Assembly: GCA_016719815.1 (NCBI GenBank)
Contig: JADJYK010000004.1
Location: forward strand, 248,001-312,000
Direction: 5' to 3'
Origin: Chitinophagaceae bacterium
Lineage (GTDB): Bacteria; Bacteroidota; Bacteroidia; Chitinophagales; Chitinophagaceae
DNA: 64,000 bases
The notes below the pieces were generated by a model. It was not told the DNA's origin, searched no databases, and saw only the letters and a list, made by a program, of their open reading frames with translations. Positions within the stretch are counted from its first letter, which is position 1; every line of letters begins with the position of its first letter. Below, one piece after another: positions 11,600 through 22,371 of the stretch. Position numbers and translations under genes: made by a program.

Positions 11600-12960
11600 C
11601 GTTTTTGGTTTTTAAGATACCAGTCCCTGAAACTCTGTTTTGGCGGCGAAGGCATTTCCCGTTGCTTATACCAGGGATTCAGCCGGTTATTGATCATAAA
11701 CGGCATTGTCTTTAATACCCATCGCAGCATTTTTCCACCGAATCGGTACAAACCGGGTCTTGCCAGTACAAATGCCATTCCTTTTAATCCAACTTTCTTC
11801 GCTACAGCCACATGCCCTTGCCTTGTAATTTCCTGTCTCCACTTCCATAGCTGATCATGTATATCAATCTTTACCGGGCACACATTACTGCAACTGCCAC
11901 AAAGCGATGAAGCAAATGGCAGATCGGCAAAAGCCTTACTGTCAAAGTTGGGGTTGAGTATAGAACCAATGGGACCGGCTACTGATGCATGATAACTATA
12001 TCCCCCGCTCCTTCTGTAAACCGGGCAAGTATTGAAACAGGCTGCACAACGAATACACTTCAGTGAGTTTTTAAAATCTGGCTTGCCTAATATCCTGCTT
12101 CTGCCATTGTCAACAATCACAATGTGCAATTGCTGTCCGGGTTTGGGCTTGTGAAAGTGACTGGAATAGGTGGTGATAGGTTGCCCCGTCGCACTTCTTG
12201 CCAGCAAGCGAAGAAAAACAGCAAGATGTTCAGCTTTGGGAATCAACTTTTCAAAACCCATAGAGGCAATATGGATTTTTGCTGCATGAGTACCCATATC
12301 TGCATTTCCCTCATTGGTGCAAACTACCACTCCGCCCGTTTCAGCAACAGCAAAATTTACACCGGTAATTGCCAGCTCTGCCGCAATAAATTTTTCTCTT
12401 AAATGCAACCGGGCAGCATGAGTAAGATACTTCGGATCATTATTTCCCTTTTCGGTATGCAGATGTTCATGGAAAGTTTCGCTTACATCCATTTTTTTCA
12501 GGTGTATAGCCGGAAGTACAATATGACTGGGAGGTTCTTTCCTGAACTGCACAATCCTTTCTCCCAAATCGGTATCCACCACCTCTATCCCTTTTGCTTC
12601 GAGGTAATGATTGAGATGACATTCTTCCGTGAGCATACTTTTACTCTTCACAATCCTGCTGATACCATTTTCCTTAATAATCTTGTGGATGATTTGATTA
12701 TGTTCTTCTGCATCAGCCGCCCAATGCACTACGGCCCCATTCTCAAGTGCTTTCTTTTCAAACTCCTCTAAATAGCTGTCTAAATTAGAAAGGGCATGGT
12801 TCTTTATCTGCGAAGCCCATTCTCTTAGCTGCTCCCATTCGGGAAGACTGTGGGCCGCCTTATCTCTTTTATGCCGGACAAACCACAATGTCTCATCATG
12901 CCAATCTGTACGTGGACTATCCTTAATAAATTCCTTTGCTAATGTTGCATGATCTTTCAT
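11596..12960 (-). CDS. lutB: Lactate utilization protein B, iron-sulfur subunit
   Basis: A 454-residue LutB protein: N-terminal LUD domain (AVAETGGVVVCTNEGNADMG near residue 205) and a two-cluster ferredoxin-like part with cysteines at about 302, 305, 308 and 312, and 354, 357 and 361 (CIRCAACFNTCP and CGSCSNVCP). It probably passes electrons from lactate to the quinone pool with LutA and LutC in the cytoplasm. Four-base overlaps with both lutA and lutC support one cotranscribed unit. Confidence 0.93.
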   Translation of the reverse strand: MKDHATLAKEFIKDSPRTDWHDETLWFVRHKRDKAAHSLPEWEQLREWASQIKNHALSNLDSYLEEFEKKALENGAVVHWAADAEEHNQIIHKIIKENGISRIVKSKSMLTEECHLNHYLEAKGIEVVDTDLGERIVQFRKEPPSHIVLPAIHLKKMDVSETFHEHLHTEKGNNDPKYLTHAARLHLREKFIAAELAITGVNFAVAETGGVVVCTNEGNADMGTHAAKIHIASMGFEKLIPKAEHLAVFLRLLARSATGQPITTYSSHFHKPKPGQQLHIVIVDNGRSRILGKPDFKNSLKCIRCAACFNTCPVYRRSGGYSYHASVAGPIGSILNPNFDSKAFADLPFASSLCGSCSNVCPVKIDIHDQLWKWRQEITRQGHVAVAKKVGLKGMAFVLARPGLYRFGGKMLRWVLKTMPFMINNRLNPWYKQREMPSPPKQSFRDWYLKNQKR

Positions 12961-13701
12961 AATGCACCTCCTGCATTTAAAATCTCCGCAATATGGATGG
13001 TCTTAATCTTACTGCCCTGTCTTCTGAGAATTCCCTCGATATGCATCAGGCAGCTAACATCAACACCTGTTATATAGTCCACATTATTTGCAGTATGTTG
13101 CTTAATCCTGTCCTGCCCCATTCTTACACTAACAGCCTCTTCAAACACAGAGAAGGTACCGCCAAAACCACAGCACTCATCATTTCGTTCAGGTTTCAGC
13201 AGTTCAATACTTTTTACCTTCTTTAGTAATTGCTCAGGTTTGGAAAACAACGGCAATACCCTTTCACTCATGGAAGAAAGCCCCAGGCCCCGCTGGCCAT
13301 GACAACTGTTATGCAAGCCTACTTTATAGGGGAAAGAGGCCTCAATGTTATCAATCTTTAATACATCAACTATAAACTCTGTCAGTTCATAAATAGTGCT
13401 TCTTATTCTATCTGCAGCTTTTTTATTTCCATCGTCATGCAAATGATCCTTGATATGCAGGACACAACTGCCGGAAGGCCCCACTATATAATCATAACCG
13501 GTAAAATTCTTTACAAAGTTCTTATCGCACCCGTCAGATAAACGGGCAAAACCACTGTTTGCCATCGGTTGGCCGCAACAGGTTTGATTGAGAGGAAATT
13601 CAACATTACAACCCAGTTTCTTCAGCAACTCCAGTGTGGCGATACCCACACCCGGATAAAACTGGTCAATATAACAGGGTATAAAAAAGACCAACTTTCA
13701 T
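12957..13701 (-). CDS. lutA: Lactate utilization protein A, CCG-domain subunit (start affected by an indel)
   Basis: LutA-type (Fe-S)-binding protein of about 247 residues with two CCG domains: TCCGQPMANSG near residue 41 and DECCGFGGTF near residue 187. The true start is likely ATG at 13701 (MKVGLF...IPCYIDQFYPG); an extra base in the run at 13683-13688 breaks the frame after the first codons, which otherwise forces a poor TTG start at 13694. The stop of the upstream aldolase lies six bases before this start. It acts with LutB and LutC in oxidation of the lactate made from rhamnose. Confidence 0.9.
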
Positions 13702-13707
13702 ATATCT

Positions 13708-15006
13708 CTATTTAAGAAAGGCTTTTCGCAATTCTTCTGTCTGTTCCTCTGAAATGGGTACAAAACTTCCTATGGCGGATGACATTACTAATGAACGGGC
13801 ACTAAACTCAGCCACTTCCAGGTAATCGAACGTCTGCAACAATCCCTTGCCGGCAATCAGCACACAATCATTCTTTATCAGAACGGCAGGTTTCTCAGGA
13901 GAAATCCGTTTTGTAATCTCTTCAATATTCTTATACTGAACCCCAAACTCAAGCTGGTGTATGTCTTTGAGGAAAATCCAGCTTTCCGGAATGGTGCGGA
14001 CATTAATGTTTACACCAGTAGAAGCAAACGACATCAGGTAAGGCGACTGGGTGAGAATGATAGTGTTTATTTCCGGATGCTTTTTATAAATCTCCTGGTG
14101 CAGGTAAACCGAACGGCTCGGAACCTTTCCCGGTTCTTTATGTCCGTTCTTAATTTGTACAATATCTTTAACCTGCAAATCCCATCTCGAAATTCCATAC
14201 GGTGTGATTAAAAAATCATCGCCCTTCCAACGGGCTGATACTGTACCATAAGAGCTGATCATTAAACCATGCTGGCAGGCCCGTTTTACAATACTGTATA
14301 TCTCATCTCTTAGCTTTCTTTCATCACTGGAATATTCTACATGCTCCTGGTCAGGCATATCGGCGGGTATCATTGCATTTACCTCGTCAATCAGTTCATC
14401 ACTCAGTTCATTCAACTGGCCTATCTGGCTGCCATAGATGCCTGTTCTTGCACAAAATTCCAGCGTTTCAAAACGCTGAAAACAGTCAGACAAATCTGAA
14501 CCGCCTACCACCGTTCCATGATTCTCCATGATCACCGAAGAATACCCCTTGTTGAATTCATCAGCAATTTCTTTCCCTAAAGCCTCACTGCCGGGCAATT
14601 CATATTCAGCATAGCCGATATGACCACAAACCTGTCTTGCCTGGGATACTATGCTTGCTTTTGGTATCTGCCTGACGATGCTGTAAGAAACCAGGGCCGG
14701 CGGATGTGCATGTATAATTGCCTTTATATCCTTTCTTGCCTGGTAAATGGCCTTGTGAAATGGAAACTCAGAAGAAGGTTTATGCATACCGGCAAATGTT
14801 CCATCAGGCTTTACACAAATAATATCTTTCTCTGTCAACGACCCCTTATCAATCCCCGATGGGGTTATCCAGATATTTCTATCGTCATCAATAATGGAGA
14901 TATTTCCACCGCTTGTGGTTGTTAATCCCCTTCCGTAAATTCTTGCAATTGTAATTGCTATTTGTTTTGCCGGATGTTGCAGCAAAACGTCTAAACTCTG
15001 ATTCAT
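13708..15006 (-). CDS. Two-domain class II aldolase/adducin protein with degenerate second domain
   Basis: The start ATG at 15006 overlaps the rhaB stop (ATGA), which decides it over an upstream start at 15057. The protein is about 432 residues with two AraD/FucA-like domains. The first keeps the family site: SSEFPFHKAIY (catalytic Glu), HAHPPALV and ENHGTVVGG (zinc histidines). The second, from about residue 233, is recognisable (ITPYGISRWDL, YLHQEIYKKHPEI) but the HAH position reads TQS and the ENHG position reads KNDC, so it cannot bind zinc in the usual way. It is an aldolase beside another aldolase gene (RhaE part of RhaEW); the likely substrate is rhamnulose-1-phosphate or a related sugar phosphate. 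Confidence 0.82.
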   Translation of the reverse strand: MNQSLDVLLQHPAKQIAITIARIYGRGLTTTSGGNISIIDDDRNIWITPSGIDKGSLTEKDIICVKPDGTFAGMHKPSSEFPFHKAIYQARKDIKAIIHAHPPALVSYSIVRQIPKASIVSQARQVCGHIGYAEYELPGSEALGKEIADEFNKGYSSVIMENHGTVVGGSDLSDCFQRFETLEFCARTGIYGSQIGQLNELSDELIDEVNAMIPADMPDQEHVEYSSDERKLRDEIYSIVKRACQHGLMISSYGTVSARWKGDDFLITPYGISRWDLQVKDIVQIKNGHKEPGKVPSRSVYLHQEIYKKHPEINTIILTQSPYLMSFASTGVNINVRTIPESWIFLKDIHQLEFGVQYKNIEEITKRISPEKPAVLIKNDCVLIAGKGLLQTFDYLEVAEFSARSLVMSSAIGSFVPISEEQTEELRKAFLK

Positions 15007-16366
15007 GTAATTCTTTTTATTTCTACAATAGAAGATGGAAAGGCTTTGCCATTCCAAATCTTGTGCATCACCATGGCCGCACCCAACGAAGAAGCCTGGG
15101 CAACTGTTGCCGCAAACACTTCCATACCCGGAAAAGCATCTGCCAGCAATTGCATATAGATAGGGTTCTTACTAAATCCTCCATCCACAAATATCCGTTT
15201 CACCGCAGCGCCTTTCAAAACAATACTGGTACTTCTTACCTGCTGCTCCATAATGTCAGCAATTAACTGGTGGTATGCTTCATCATAATTCTTATAATCC
15301 GAAAGATTTCTTTTTGAAAACCAGATTCGCCAATCATCACTGTACTGCCTGTGGTATGTGTTGACTTATAGGCAGGTTTGAATTTCTTCAGCAACACTTC
15401 ATCGGCCTTCACTTTTTTGTAATGATACACATCTGTTAGAAAATGTGAAGCCAGCCGCTTTACCTGCTGCTCATGTTCGTTACCCGCAAACAACCGGGAA
15501 GCTTTTACCGGGTTGCCTTTGAAAGAAAGATAGCAAAGACAGTCATTGTGCAACTCATAATCAGTAAGGATGCTGTGGTTAAACGGGTTGAGTGTGATAC
15601 ACCAGGTGCCGGTGGATAATAACACAAAGGGTTCCCGGAAGGTAGATAAGTAGGGAACCAGGGCGGCCGAACTGTCATGCAGCCCAACGCCAACAGGAAT
15701 ATTTTCTTCAGTATAGCCGGCCACTTCAGCAACGTCCATAATCGCAGGCAGTTTATCTGCAATTTTCTCTTTCTGCACCCATTCATGGTAACTGTTCTTC
15801 TGATAATGCCAAAGGCTGGTATGACAACCTATGCTTGTTAAATCGGTATTGGTTTTGCCTGATAATATGAAGCTCAGGTATTGTGGCAGGTGCAGCGCAT
15901 ATTTCACTTCAGCAAAAATCGCAGGCTTTTCATGCTTTAGCCGATAAAGCTGCATGCCTGAATTCAGGTTTCCCAACACAGGTGATGCAGTTTGTTTGGC
16001 AACCTGGCTTTCTCCGCCATACGTATCATAAAACTGTTTCTGGAGTTTAGGCGGATAAGGTTTCAGGTAGTTATACAAAGGAAGTAATACATTTCCTTTT
16101 CCATCAAGGTAAACGAAACTGGCCCCGTAACCTGAAAAGTTCACCGCTTTTACTTCAAAGTGCTTTTCGGTAAGAATAGTCTGGAATGTTTCTTTTATCC
16201 ATTGGGTTAAAGCAGAAATATCCTCACAGGGAAAGCCGTCCTCATCTTTCTTCTCCGGAAGCGACCAGCTTTCTTCATGCACCACTTCATACATCTCATT
16301 AAAAAGCAACAACTTCTTATTTGTCTTGCCCACATCAAAGATTGCTATGACGGGAATTTTTTCCAT
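15003..16366 (-). CDS. rhaB: L-rhamnulokinase, FGGY family (frame broken by one indel)
   Basis: ATP-dependent kinase converting L-rhamnulose to L-rhamnulose-1-phosphate. The FGGY fold shows in IAIFDVGKTNKKLLLFN at the N-terminus, VGLHDSSAALVPY and LLSTGTWCITLNP in the middle, and RIFVDGGFSKNPI in the C-terminal ATPase part. A missing base in the run 15311-15315 splits it into open frames 15263-16366 and 15003-15251; the bridging sequence reads FQKRNLSDYKNYDEAYHQL. The start overlaps the rhaI stop by one base (TGATG). Confidence 0.9.
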
Positions 16367-17649
16367 CAGAGTCCGGTTGCAATAGTAGTTGTACCTCTTT
16401 CTTTAGTAAGTTCTTCTCTTATCTTTTCGTCCCTGAAAAATTGTAACGGGTTAATAGCCCCGCCGCTCCTCAGCCTGGCCTCAGCCACAAGGCTTCTTAC
16501 ATCTGTATGGAAAGTATTCTTCAACACTTCCTGTGCAGCCACCACATCGTTTGCATCTTGTGCAGCGTTTAATTTCACTCTGTCAATCAATAATGCATGT
16601 GCATACGCCATCATGATGGCTTCAACCGATTGCAACAAATCTTCCAGCGGGTCTTTTACGTTATGCGAAGCATCAATCATCCATCCCAGGTCTTTAGCAT
16701 GATTCATGCCCCTTGCATCCATACCCTCTACCAATTCATTGAAGATTAAGAATAACTGATATGGTTTAATACTGCCCACAGTCAGATCATCATCCCCATA
16801 TTTGCTGTCGTTAAAATGGAATCCGGCCAACTTGCCTTCCATTAAGAGTAAGGAAACAATTTGCTCAATATTGGCATTGGGTAAATGGTGACCAAGGTCA
16901 ACCAGTGTATAGGCTTTAGGTCCAAGTTTATTGGCATATAGTAATGACTGTCCCCAATCGCCCACTGACATTGAATAGAAATTGGGCTCAAATGCTTTGT
17001 ATTCCACAAACATTTTCCAATTGTCAGGCAACACCGCATAAATCTCCTGCAGGCTTTCTAATGTGTTCTGAAAAGCTTTACGGAAATTCAGCTGCCCGGG
17101 GAAACAGCTACCGTCAGCCAACCACACTGTTAAGGATTCTGAACCAAGCGCCACACCATGTTTTATTACATCAATATTATGTTCTATGGCCTGCTTACGT
17201 ATAGCTTTATTAACATTCTGTAATGAACCAAATTTATAAGTAAGCGGTTGACCCGGCTGATCCTGAAAAGTATTGGAGTTAACAGCATCAAACCTCAATT
17301 CCAGTTCAGCAGCTAATTTTTTTACAGCTGCATAATCCTTTGGAATATCCCATGGAATATGCAGCGAAATGGCACCGCTTGAGCGGTTGAGTGCATGAAG
17401 CAAACCTACATCTTCCATCTTCTGTTCAAGGTTACCGGGTTCGCCGGGGCCGGGAAAACGGCCAAACCTTGTACCACCAGTGCCCAACGCCCATGAAGGA
17501 ATGGCCACCTGGAATTCTACCAGTTTCTGAATAATCGCATCGGCATTTTCAATCTCAGTTTTACTAAAAGAAAATCGTTGCTGGTGTTGCTGCAGGTATT
17601 TATCGTTGTGTGATGCAATCTGCTTTTTATCTATTCTCATAAAACTCAA
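16366..17649 (-). CDS. rhaI: L-rhamnose isomerase, RhaI type
   Basis: A 427-residue TIM-barrel isomerase of the RhaI group (the Pseudomonas stutzeri-type enzyme, related to xylose isomerase), not the E. coli RhaA family. It interconverts L-rhamnose and L-rhamnulose. Metal-site regions are visible: FVEYKAFEP, LVDLGHHLPNANIEQI, AGFHFNDSKYGDDDL and WMIDASHNVKDP. The start could also be the Met at 17640. It lies between rhaEW and rhaB in the same operon. Confidence 0.92.
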   Translation of the reverse strand: MSFMRIDKKQIASHNDKYLQQHQQRFSFSKTEIENADAIIQKLVEFQVAIPSWALGTGGTRFGRFPGPGEPGNLEQKMEDVGLLHALNRSSGAISLHIPWDIPKDYAAVKKLAAELELRFDAVNSNTFQDQPGQPLTYKFGSLQNVNKAIRKQAIEHNIDVIKHGVALGSESLTVWLADGSCFPGQLNFRKAFQNTLESLQEIYAVLPDNWKMFVEYKAFEPNFYSMSVGDWGQSLLYANKLGPKAYTLVDLGHHLPNANIEQIVSLLLMEGKLAGFHFNDSKYGDDDLTVGSIKPYQLFLIFNELVEGMDARGMNHAKDLGWMIDASHNVKDPLEDLLQSVEAIMMAYAHALLIDRVKLNAAQDANDVVAAQEVLKNTFHTDVRSLVAEARLRSGGAINPLQFFRDEKIREELTKERGTTTIATGL

Positions 17650-17697
17650 TTATTATCCTAAGTTACTAATCATTCATTGTAGCTGTGCGAAACGGAA

Positions 17698-19844
17698 CTA
17701 TCTGTAGAAGCCCATCGACACACCACCATCTACATTCAATGCATTACCAGTTGACTTATTAAGCAATCCGCCAACAAATGCAAAACAAGCATTAGCTATA
17801 TCATCAGGCAATATGATTTCATTCAGTAATGTTCTTTTGCATAATAGGAAGGTAATTCATCAATAGTAATTCCATACGCTTTAGCCCGCCCATCGGCCCA
17901 GCCACCGGCCCAGATGTTGGAGTCGGCTATCACTGCATCAGGATTCACCGTGTTTACCCTAATTTTATCGGGTCCTAACTCAGCAGCCATCAAACGGGTA
18001 AGGTGGGCCTGTGCTGCCTTGGCACTGCCATAGCCGGGATTGTTGGGCCCGGCCACCACAGCATTCTTAGAAACGATGTTTACAATATCGCCGCCAAAGC
18101 CCTGTTTGCGCATCACTTCAATACACTTCTTTGACACCAGGAACTGGCCTTTAACGAGAATGTCGTATAACCTGTCCCATTCTTCTATTGAGTGATCAGC
18201 TATGGATTTTGAAATACTGATTCCAGCATTGTTAATTACAATATGTACTCCGCCAAAAGCCAGTGAAGCTGCATCAACAGCTGAATCAATACTGGTTGTA
18301 TCGGTCACATTCAATAAAGTACTGCTCACGATGTCTTTGCCAAACTGTTTTGCAAATTCATCTTTTGTACTTTCCAGCCTTTCGCTGTTGATGTCGTTCA
18401 ATATTACACAAGCACCTTCTTCTGCAAACTTCTTTGCAATGGCTTTACCAATTCCACCTGCGCTGCCGGTAACCAAGGCTACACGGCCACTGAGCGGTTT
18501 AGGTTTGGGCATACGCTGCAGTTTCGCCTCTTCCAGCAGCCAGTGCTCAATATCAAATGCTTCCTGGCGGGGCAGTGAGGTATATTCTGAAACCGCCTCT
18601 GCTCCACGCATTACATTAATAGCATTGATATAAAACTCGCCGGCCACTCTTGCTGTCTGTTTATCTTTTGCATAAGTAAACATACCCACACCCGGATAAA
18701 GGATTACCACAGGGTTTGCATCCCGTATGGCCGGGCTGTTTGGATGTTTGCAGGTTTCATAATATTCAGTATACATTTTGCGGTATGCCTCAAACTGCGG
18801 TTTCAGTTTTTCTTTTACTTCCTTCACATTAGTAACATCATCTGCAGGGGTGAGATTCAATACCAGCGGTGAAATTTTAGTACGCAGAAAATGGTCAGGA
18901 CAACTGGTACCAAGCGGAGCCAATCTTTCCTGGTCATTGGAGTTAATAAACTGCAATACCCTTTCATCATCAGTAAAATGACCAACGGCCCCCCTGCCCC
19001 CCGCTGTGGGGTTCCTGGTGTCTGCATTACTACAGAACCCTCTTAATATTGGAGCAAGCAGTGCGGCTTTCTTAAGCCTTTCTTCTTTTGGCAAAGAATT
19101 TATTTTTTGCCCGGCAAAAATTTCTCCTTTCTTGCCATAATTATCTTCAAGATACTGGGCACAACGTTCTATTACCTCCAGGGTGTTCATATAGCTTTCA
19201 TAAGCTGTATCTCCCCAGGTAAATAATCCATGCGAGCCTAACATGATGCCACGGATGCCCGGGTTTTCATCAAGACATTGCTTCAATTGAAGGCCCAAGT
19301 CAAAGCCAGGGCGTTGCCAGTCTACCCAACCAATTGTTCCGTTAAAAAGTTCATGGGTAATTTTTTTTCCATCTTTTGCCGCAGCAATAGCAATGGCTGC
19401 ATCCGGATGTAAATGATCTATGTGTTTAAATGGAAGAAATCCATGCAGAGGGGTGTCAATTGATGGGGCTTTTGAGGCTAAATCATAGATGCAATGGTTG
19501 AATAACTCAACCATTTCATCTTCAAACTGCAAGCCTCTGTATACATTTTTCAGGCTTCGCAGCCTGTCCACATACAAAGCAGCAAGGCCGCTGCGCTTCA
19601 TTGAGCCCAAATCGCCGCCACTTCCTTTAATCCACATCACTTCTGTTTCATTTCCCGTAAGCGGGTCTTTTGCAATTGCTTTACAGGAAGTATTGCCGCC
19701 ACCATAGTTTGTTAACCTAAGGTCGGCACCCAGTAAGTTGGAACGATACACCAGCAGAGCCACTTCGTCACCGGCCATTGAGGCGGCCTTTACTTCATCC
19801 CATAAATAACTTACATGTTTAAAATTGACTGTTGTGACTGACAT
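17698..19844 (-). CDS. rhaEW: Bifunctional rhamnulose-1-phosphate aldolase / lactaldehyde dehydrogenase (3' end frame-broken)
   Basis: Fusion of an N-terminal class II aldolase (RhaE; TNYGGGNTSCK, HIDHLHPDA, GSHGLFTWGD) and a C-terminal short-chain dehydrogenase (RhaW; TGSAGGIGKAIA from about residue 462, active site YGSAKAA). It cleaves rhamnulose-1-phosphate to DHAP and L-lactaldehyde and oxidises the latter to L-lactate. The frame ends early at 17823 because one base is missing in the run 17835-17838; restoring it adds about 45 residues ending NVDGGVSMGFYR, the normal SDR C-terminus, with stop at 17698. Confidence 0.92.
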
Positions 19845-20964
19845 AAGTTATATTTTTTTCGTTTTTTGCTTTTTCATGCAGGTTATTGCCACGACCCACC
19901 AGTAATACCGATAATACGATAATAGCAATCCCCAGCGCAATGATTGTTTTTGTTTTTTTAGTTACCCCTTTCCATTCTTTCAGTACAAGCCCCCACATAT
20001 TCGCTACCAGGATGATGAATGCCATGTGTAGTATCCATGAGCTGGGGCCATTCCCTAATTTGCTTTCCCCCATCCCATAGAAGAAGAACTGAAGAAACCA
20101 TGCTGTTCCGGCTATCGCCGAGAACAAGTAATTTTTAAGCAATGGAGTTTTCTTATTTGTGTAATCACCAAAAGATTTATTTCTGGCATTAAGAATCATA
20201 CACCAGATAAAATTAGTAGTAAGTCCACCCCAGAGCAACACAACATATATCACATTATTCCTGTACAAAAATTCACCATCGCCGGGATTAGCTGCTTTCC
20301 AGGCATCGTTGGCCACAATAGCCATGGGTTGCCCTGCTTCCAGTCCAAAATTGAAACAGGCACTTAACACACCCGAAACTATTGAAACAAACATCCCAAG
20401 TGCAAATTTGTATTCAGTTTTGACTGCAGCACCATGCGTATCAGTAGCTGCTGCAGAGGAAAGCTGTTTTTCTTTCATCATTCCTGCCTTACCTGAAACA
20501 ACAATACCAATGATACAAAGAACCAATCCGGCAAGAATAGTAAGCCCCCACGAAGAGCTAACCATTTCTCCGAACGTATCTTTTCCGGCTGCTGGAAAAA
20601 AGTCATAATAAATAGATGGAATTAAAGCGCCAAAAACCATACATAAGCCGAGAATGATGCTGCTGCCCAGTGACACTCCTAGGTATCTTACTCCTAATCC
20701 ATAAGTAAGCCCGCCAATACCCCAAAGTACCCCAAAGAGATAAGTTATTCCTAATGTAGAACCAGCTGCACCACTAATAATTTTGCCAAAACCAGGAATT
20801 GTAAGCCATGCTGCAAGAGGGGGAACAACAAGCCAGGAAAAAAGGCCACCTACAATCCAAAAACTTTCCCAGTTCCAACCTTTTACTTTTTTGTAAGGGA
20901 TATAAAAACTACCAGATGCAAAGCCCCCTAAGAAGTGAAAAATAACACCAAGAATTACATTCAT
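19819..20964 (-). CDS. rhaT: L-rhamnose-proton symporter
   Basis: A 381-residue protein with about ten hydrophobic segments, matching the RhaT family (GGFASGSFYIPYKKVKGWNWE at the N-terminus; LGVSLGSSIILGLC; GGLTTNFIWC). It would import L-rhamnose across the inner membrane with a proton. It is the first gene of the operon and its 3' end overlaps the rhaEW start by 26 bases. The family is also found for other deoxysugars, but the context fixes rhamnose. Confidence 0.92.
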   Translation of the reverse strand: MNVILGVIFHFLGGFASGSFYIPYKKVKGWNWESFWIVGGLFSWLVVPPLAAWLTIPGFGKIISGAAGSTLGITYLFGVLWGIGGLTYGLGVRYLGVSLGSSIILGLCMVFGALIPSIYYDFFPAAGKDTFGEMVSSSWGLTILAGLVLCIIGIVVSGKAGMMKEKQLSSAAATDTHGAAVKTEYKFALGMFVSIVSGVLSACFNFGLEAGQPMAIVANDAWKAANPGDGEFLYRNNVIYVVLLWGGLTTNFIWCMILNARNKSFGDYTNKKTPLLKNYLFSAIAGTAWFLQFFFYGMGESKLGNGPSSWILHMAFIILVANMWGLVLKEWKGVTKKTKTIIALGIAIIVLSVLLVGRGNNLHEKAKNEKNITYVSHNSQF

Positions 20965-21131
20965 AAATAGATTTTCATTTTGTCAGGCAATCAGAAAGTG
21001 TACAGGTAAAGCTATGAATTACAGCAAGTACCCCATCATGCCCTGTCATGCTTTTTAATAGCCAGCATATCAAAAAAATAATATTTCAGGAAATAATCTT
21101 ATTTTCAAACCGAGATTGCTTACACTGGAGT

Positions 21132-21170
21132 TACTTGTATTAAATTTTGATTTATTATTCATTACAAGTA
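21132..21170. promoter_or_regulatory. Candidate operator between rhaT and the GntR regulator gene
   Basis: The 224-base gap between divergent genes has an 8-base inverted repeat, TACTTGTA (21132-21139) and TACAAGTA (21163-21170), and another CAAGTAC half-site at 21025-21031. It lies just upstream of the regulator start. The palindromes are seen directly; that they are the binding site of the neighbouring regulator is inference. Confidence 0.45.
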
Positions 21171-21188
21171 CGTAAAAATGGCTGACAG

Positions 21189-22219
21189 ATGAAAAAAAAC
21201 ACTCTTTTTCAATATATTAACATTGACTACCTATCTGCCACACCAAAGTACATGCAACTGGCAAACTCAGTCATAAAAGCAATAGGTGAAGAAAAAGTTG
21301 TTCAGGGCGACCTGCTGCCTTCCATTAATGAACTGAGTTTTGAGTTTGAGATTTCCAGAGATACTGCAGAAAAAGGATACAAATACCTGAAACAAATTGG
21401 TGTTCTCGGTTCAGTTCCCGGTAAGGGATACTTTGTTAAATCAACAGAAGTGGAAAAACCATTCAAAATTTTTCTCCTGTTCAATAAGCTGGGATCCCAT
21501 AAAAAGATTATTTATGATTCATTTGTAAAGACCCTTGATGGCATTGCTTTGATTGATTTCTATGTTTATAACAATGACTATTCTCTTTTTAAAAAGCTGA
21601 TACTCGGACACAAAAAAGAATATACTCATTACGTAATTATGCCCCATTTTATTGAAAGCGGCGATGAGGCCTATGAAATTATTAATCAGATACCCTCCGA
21701 AAAATTACTGATGCTGGATAAAATAATTCCTGGAATTAAGGGAAGTTATGCTGCAGTATATGAGAATTTTGAAAAAGATATTTACGATGCAATGGAACAA
21801 CTAAAAACCGAACTGAGTAAATATCATACTATTAAAATCATTTTTCCAAGAGATACTTATTATCCTGAGGAAATATTGAAGGGCTTTACAAAATTCTGCA
21901 GGCAGTATGCGTTTAACTACAAAACAGTACATGACATTTCTATAGAACCAATTAAGGAAGGTGAAGTATTTATTAACCTGATGGAAGAAGACCTTGTGTC
22001 GCTGATTGAAAAAATATTAGTAACAAAGTTAAAAGTCGGGAAACATGTTGGAGTAATTTCTTATAACGAAACTCCTTTAAAAAAGATAATTCTAAATGGC
22101 ATTACCACTATCTCAACCGATTTCGAATTTATGGGAAAAAGGCCGCAGAACTTATATTAAATGGTACAACTGAATGTGCTGAAATTCCGTTTTATGTTAC
22201 ACACAGGGCTTCATTGTAA
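21189..22219 (+). CDS. GntR-family regulator with sugar-binding-like C-terminal domain (3' end frame-broken)
   Basis: N-terminal winged helix (about residues 10-80: LLPSINELSFEFEISRDTAEKGYKYL and PGKGYFV) followed by a periplasmic-binding-like effector domain (IFLLFNKLGSHKKIIYDSFV). A missing A in the run 22136-22140 makes the frame end at 22160; corrected, it reads MGKKAAELILNG and ends at 22219. Divergent from the rhamnose operon, so likely its regulator with rhamnose or a phosphorylated product as effector; the ligand is inferred from position only. Confidence 0.82.
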
Positions 22220-22322
22220 TCCGTGGAAAGGTTCAATATAAATTCAGTATTTTTTCCACTTTCTTCCTTGTCAGCTATACAGCAATAATAAAAATTAGAG
22301 CCATTCAGAAAGAGTATTATCT

Positions 22323-22361
22323 AAAAAATCAGAAAGGCAATCTGAGTAAGATTACCTTTCT
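22323..22361 (-). terminator. Rho-independent terminator of ssrA
   Basis: A 12-base stem (22331-22342 with 22350-22361, one wobble) is followed on the - strand by a run of six T (22328-22323). It lies directly after the tmRNA 3' end. Confidence 0.8.
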
Positions 22362-22371
22362 GAAAGTAGCG

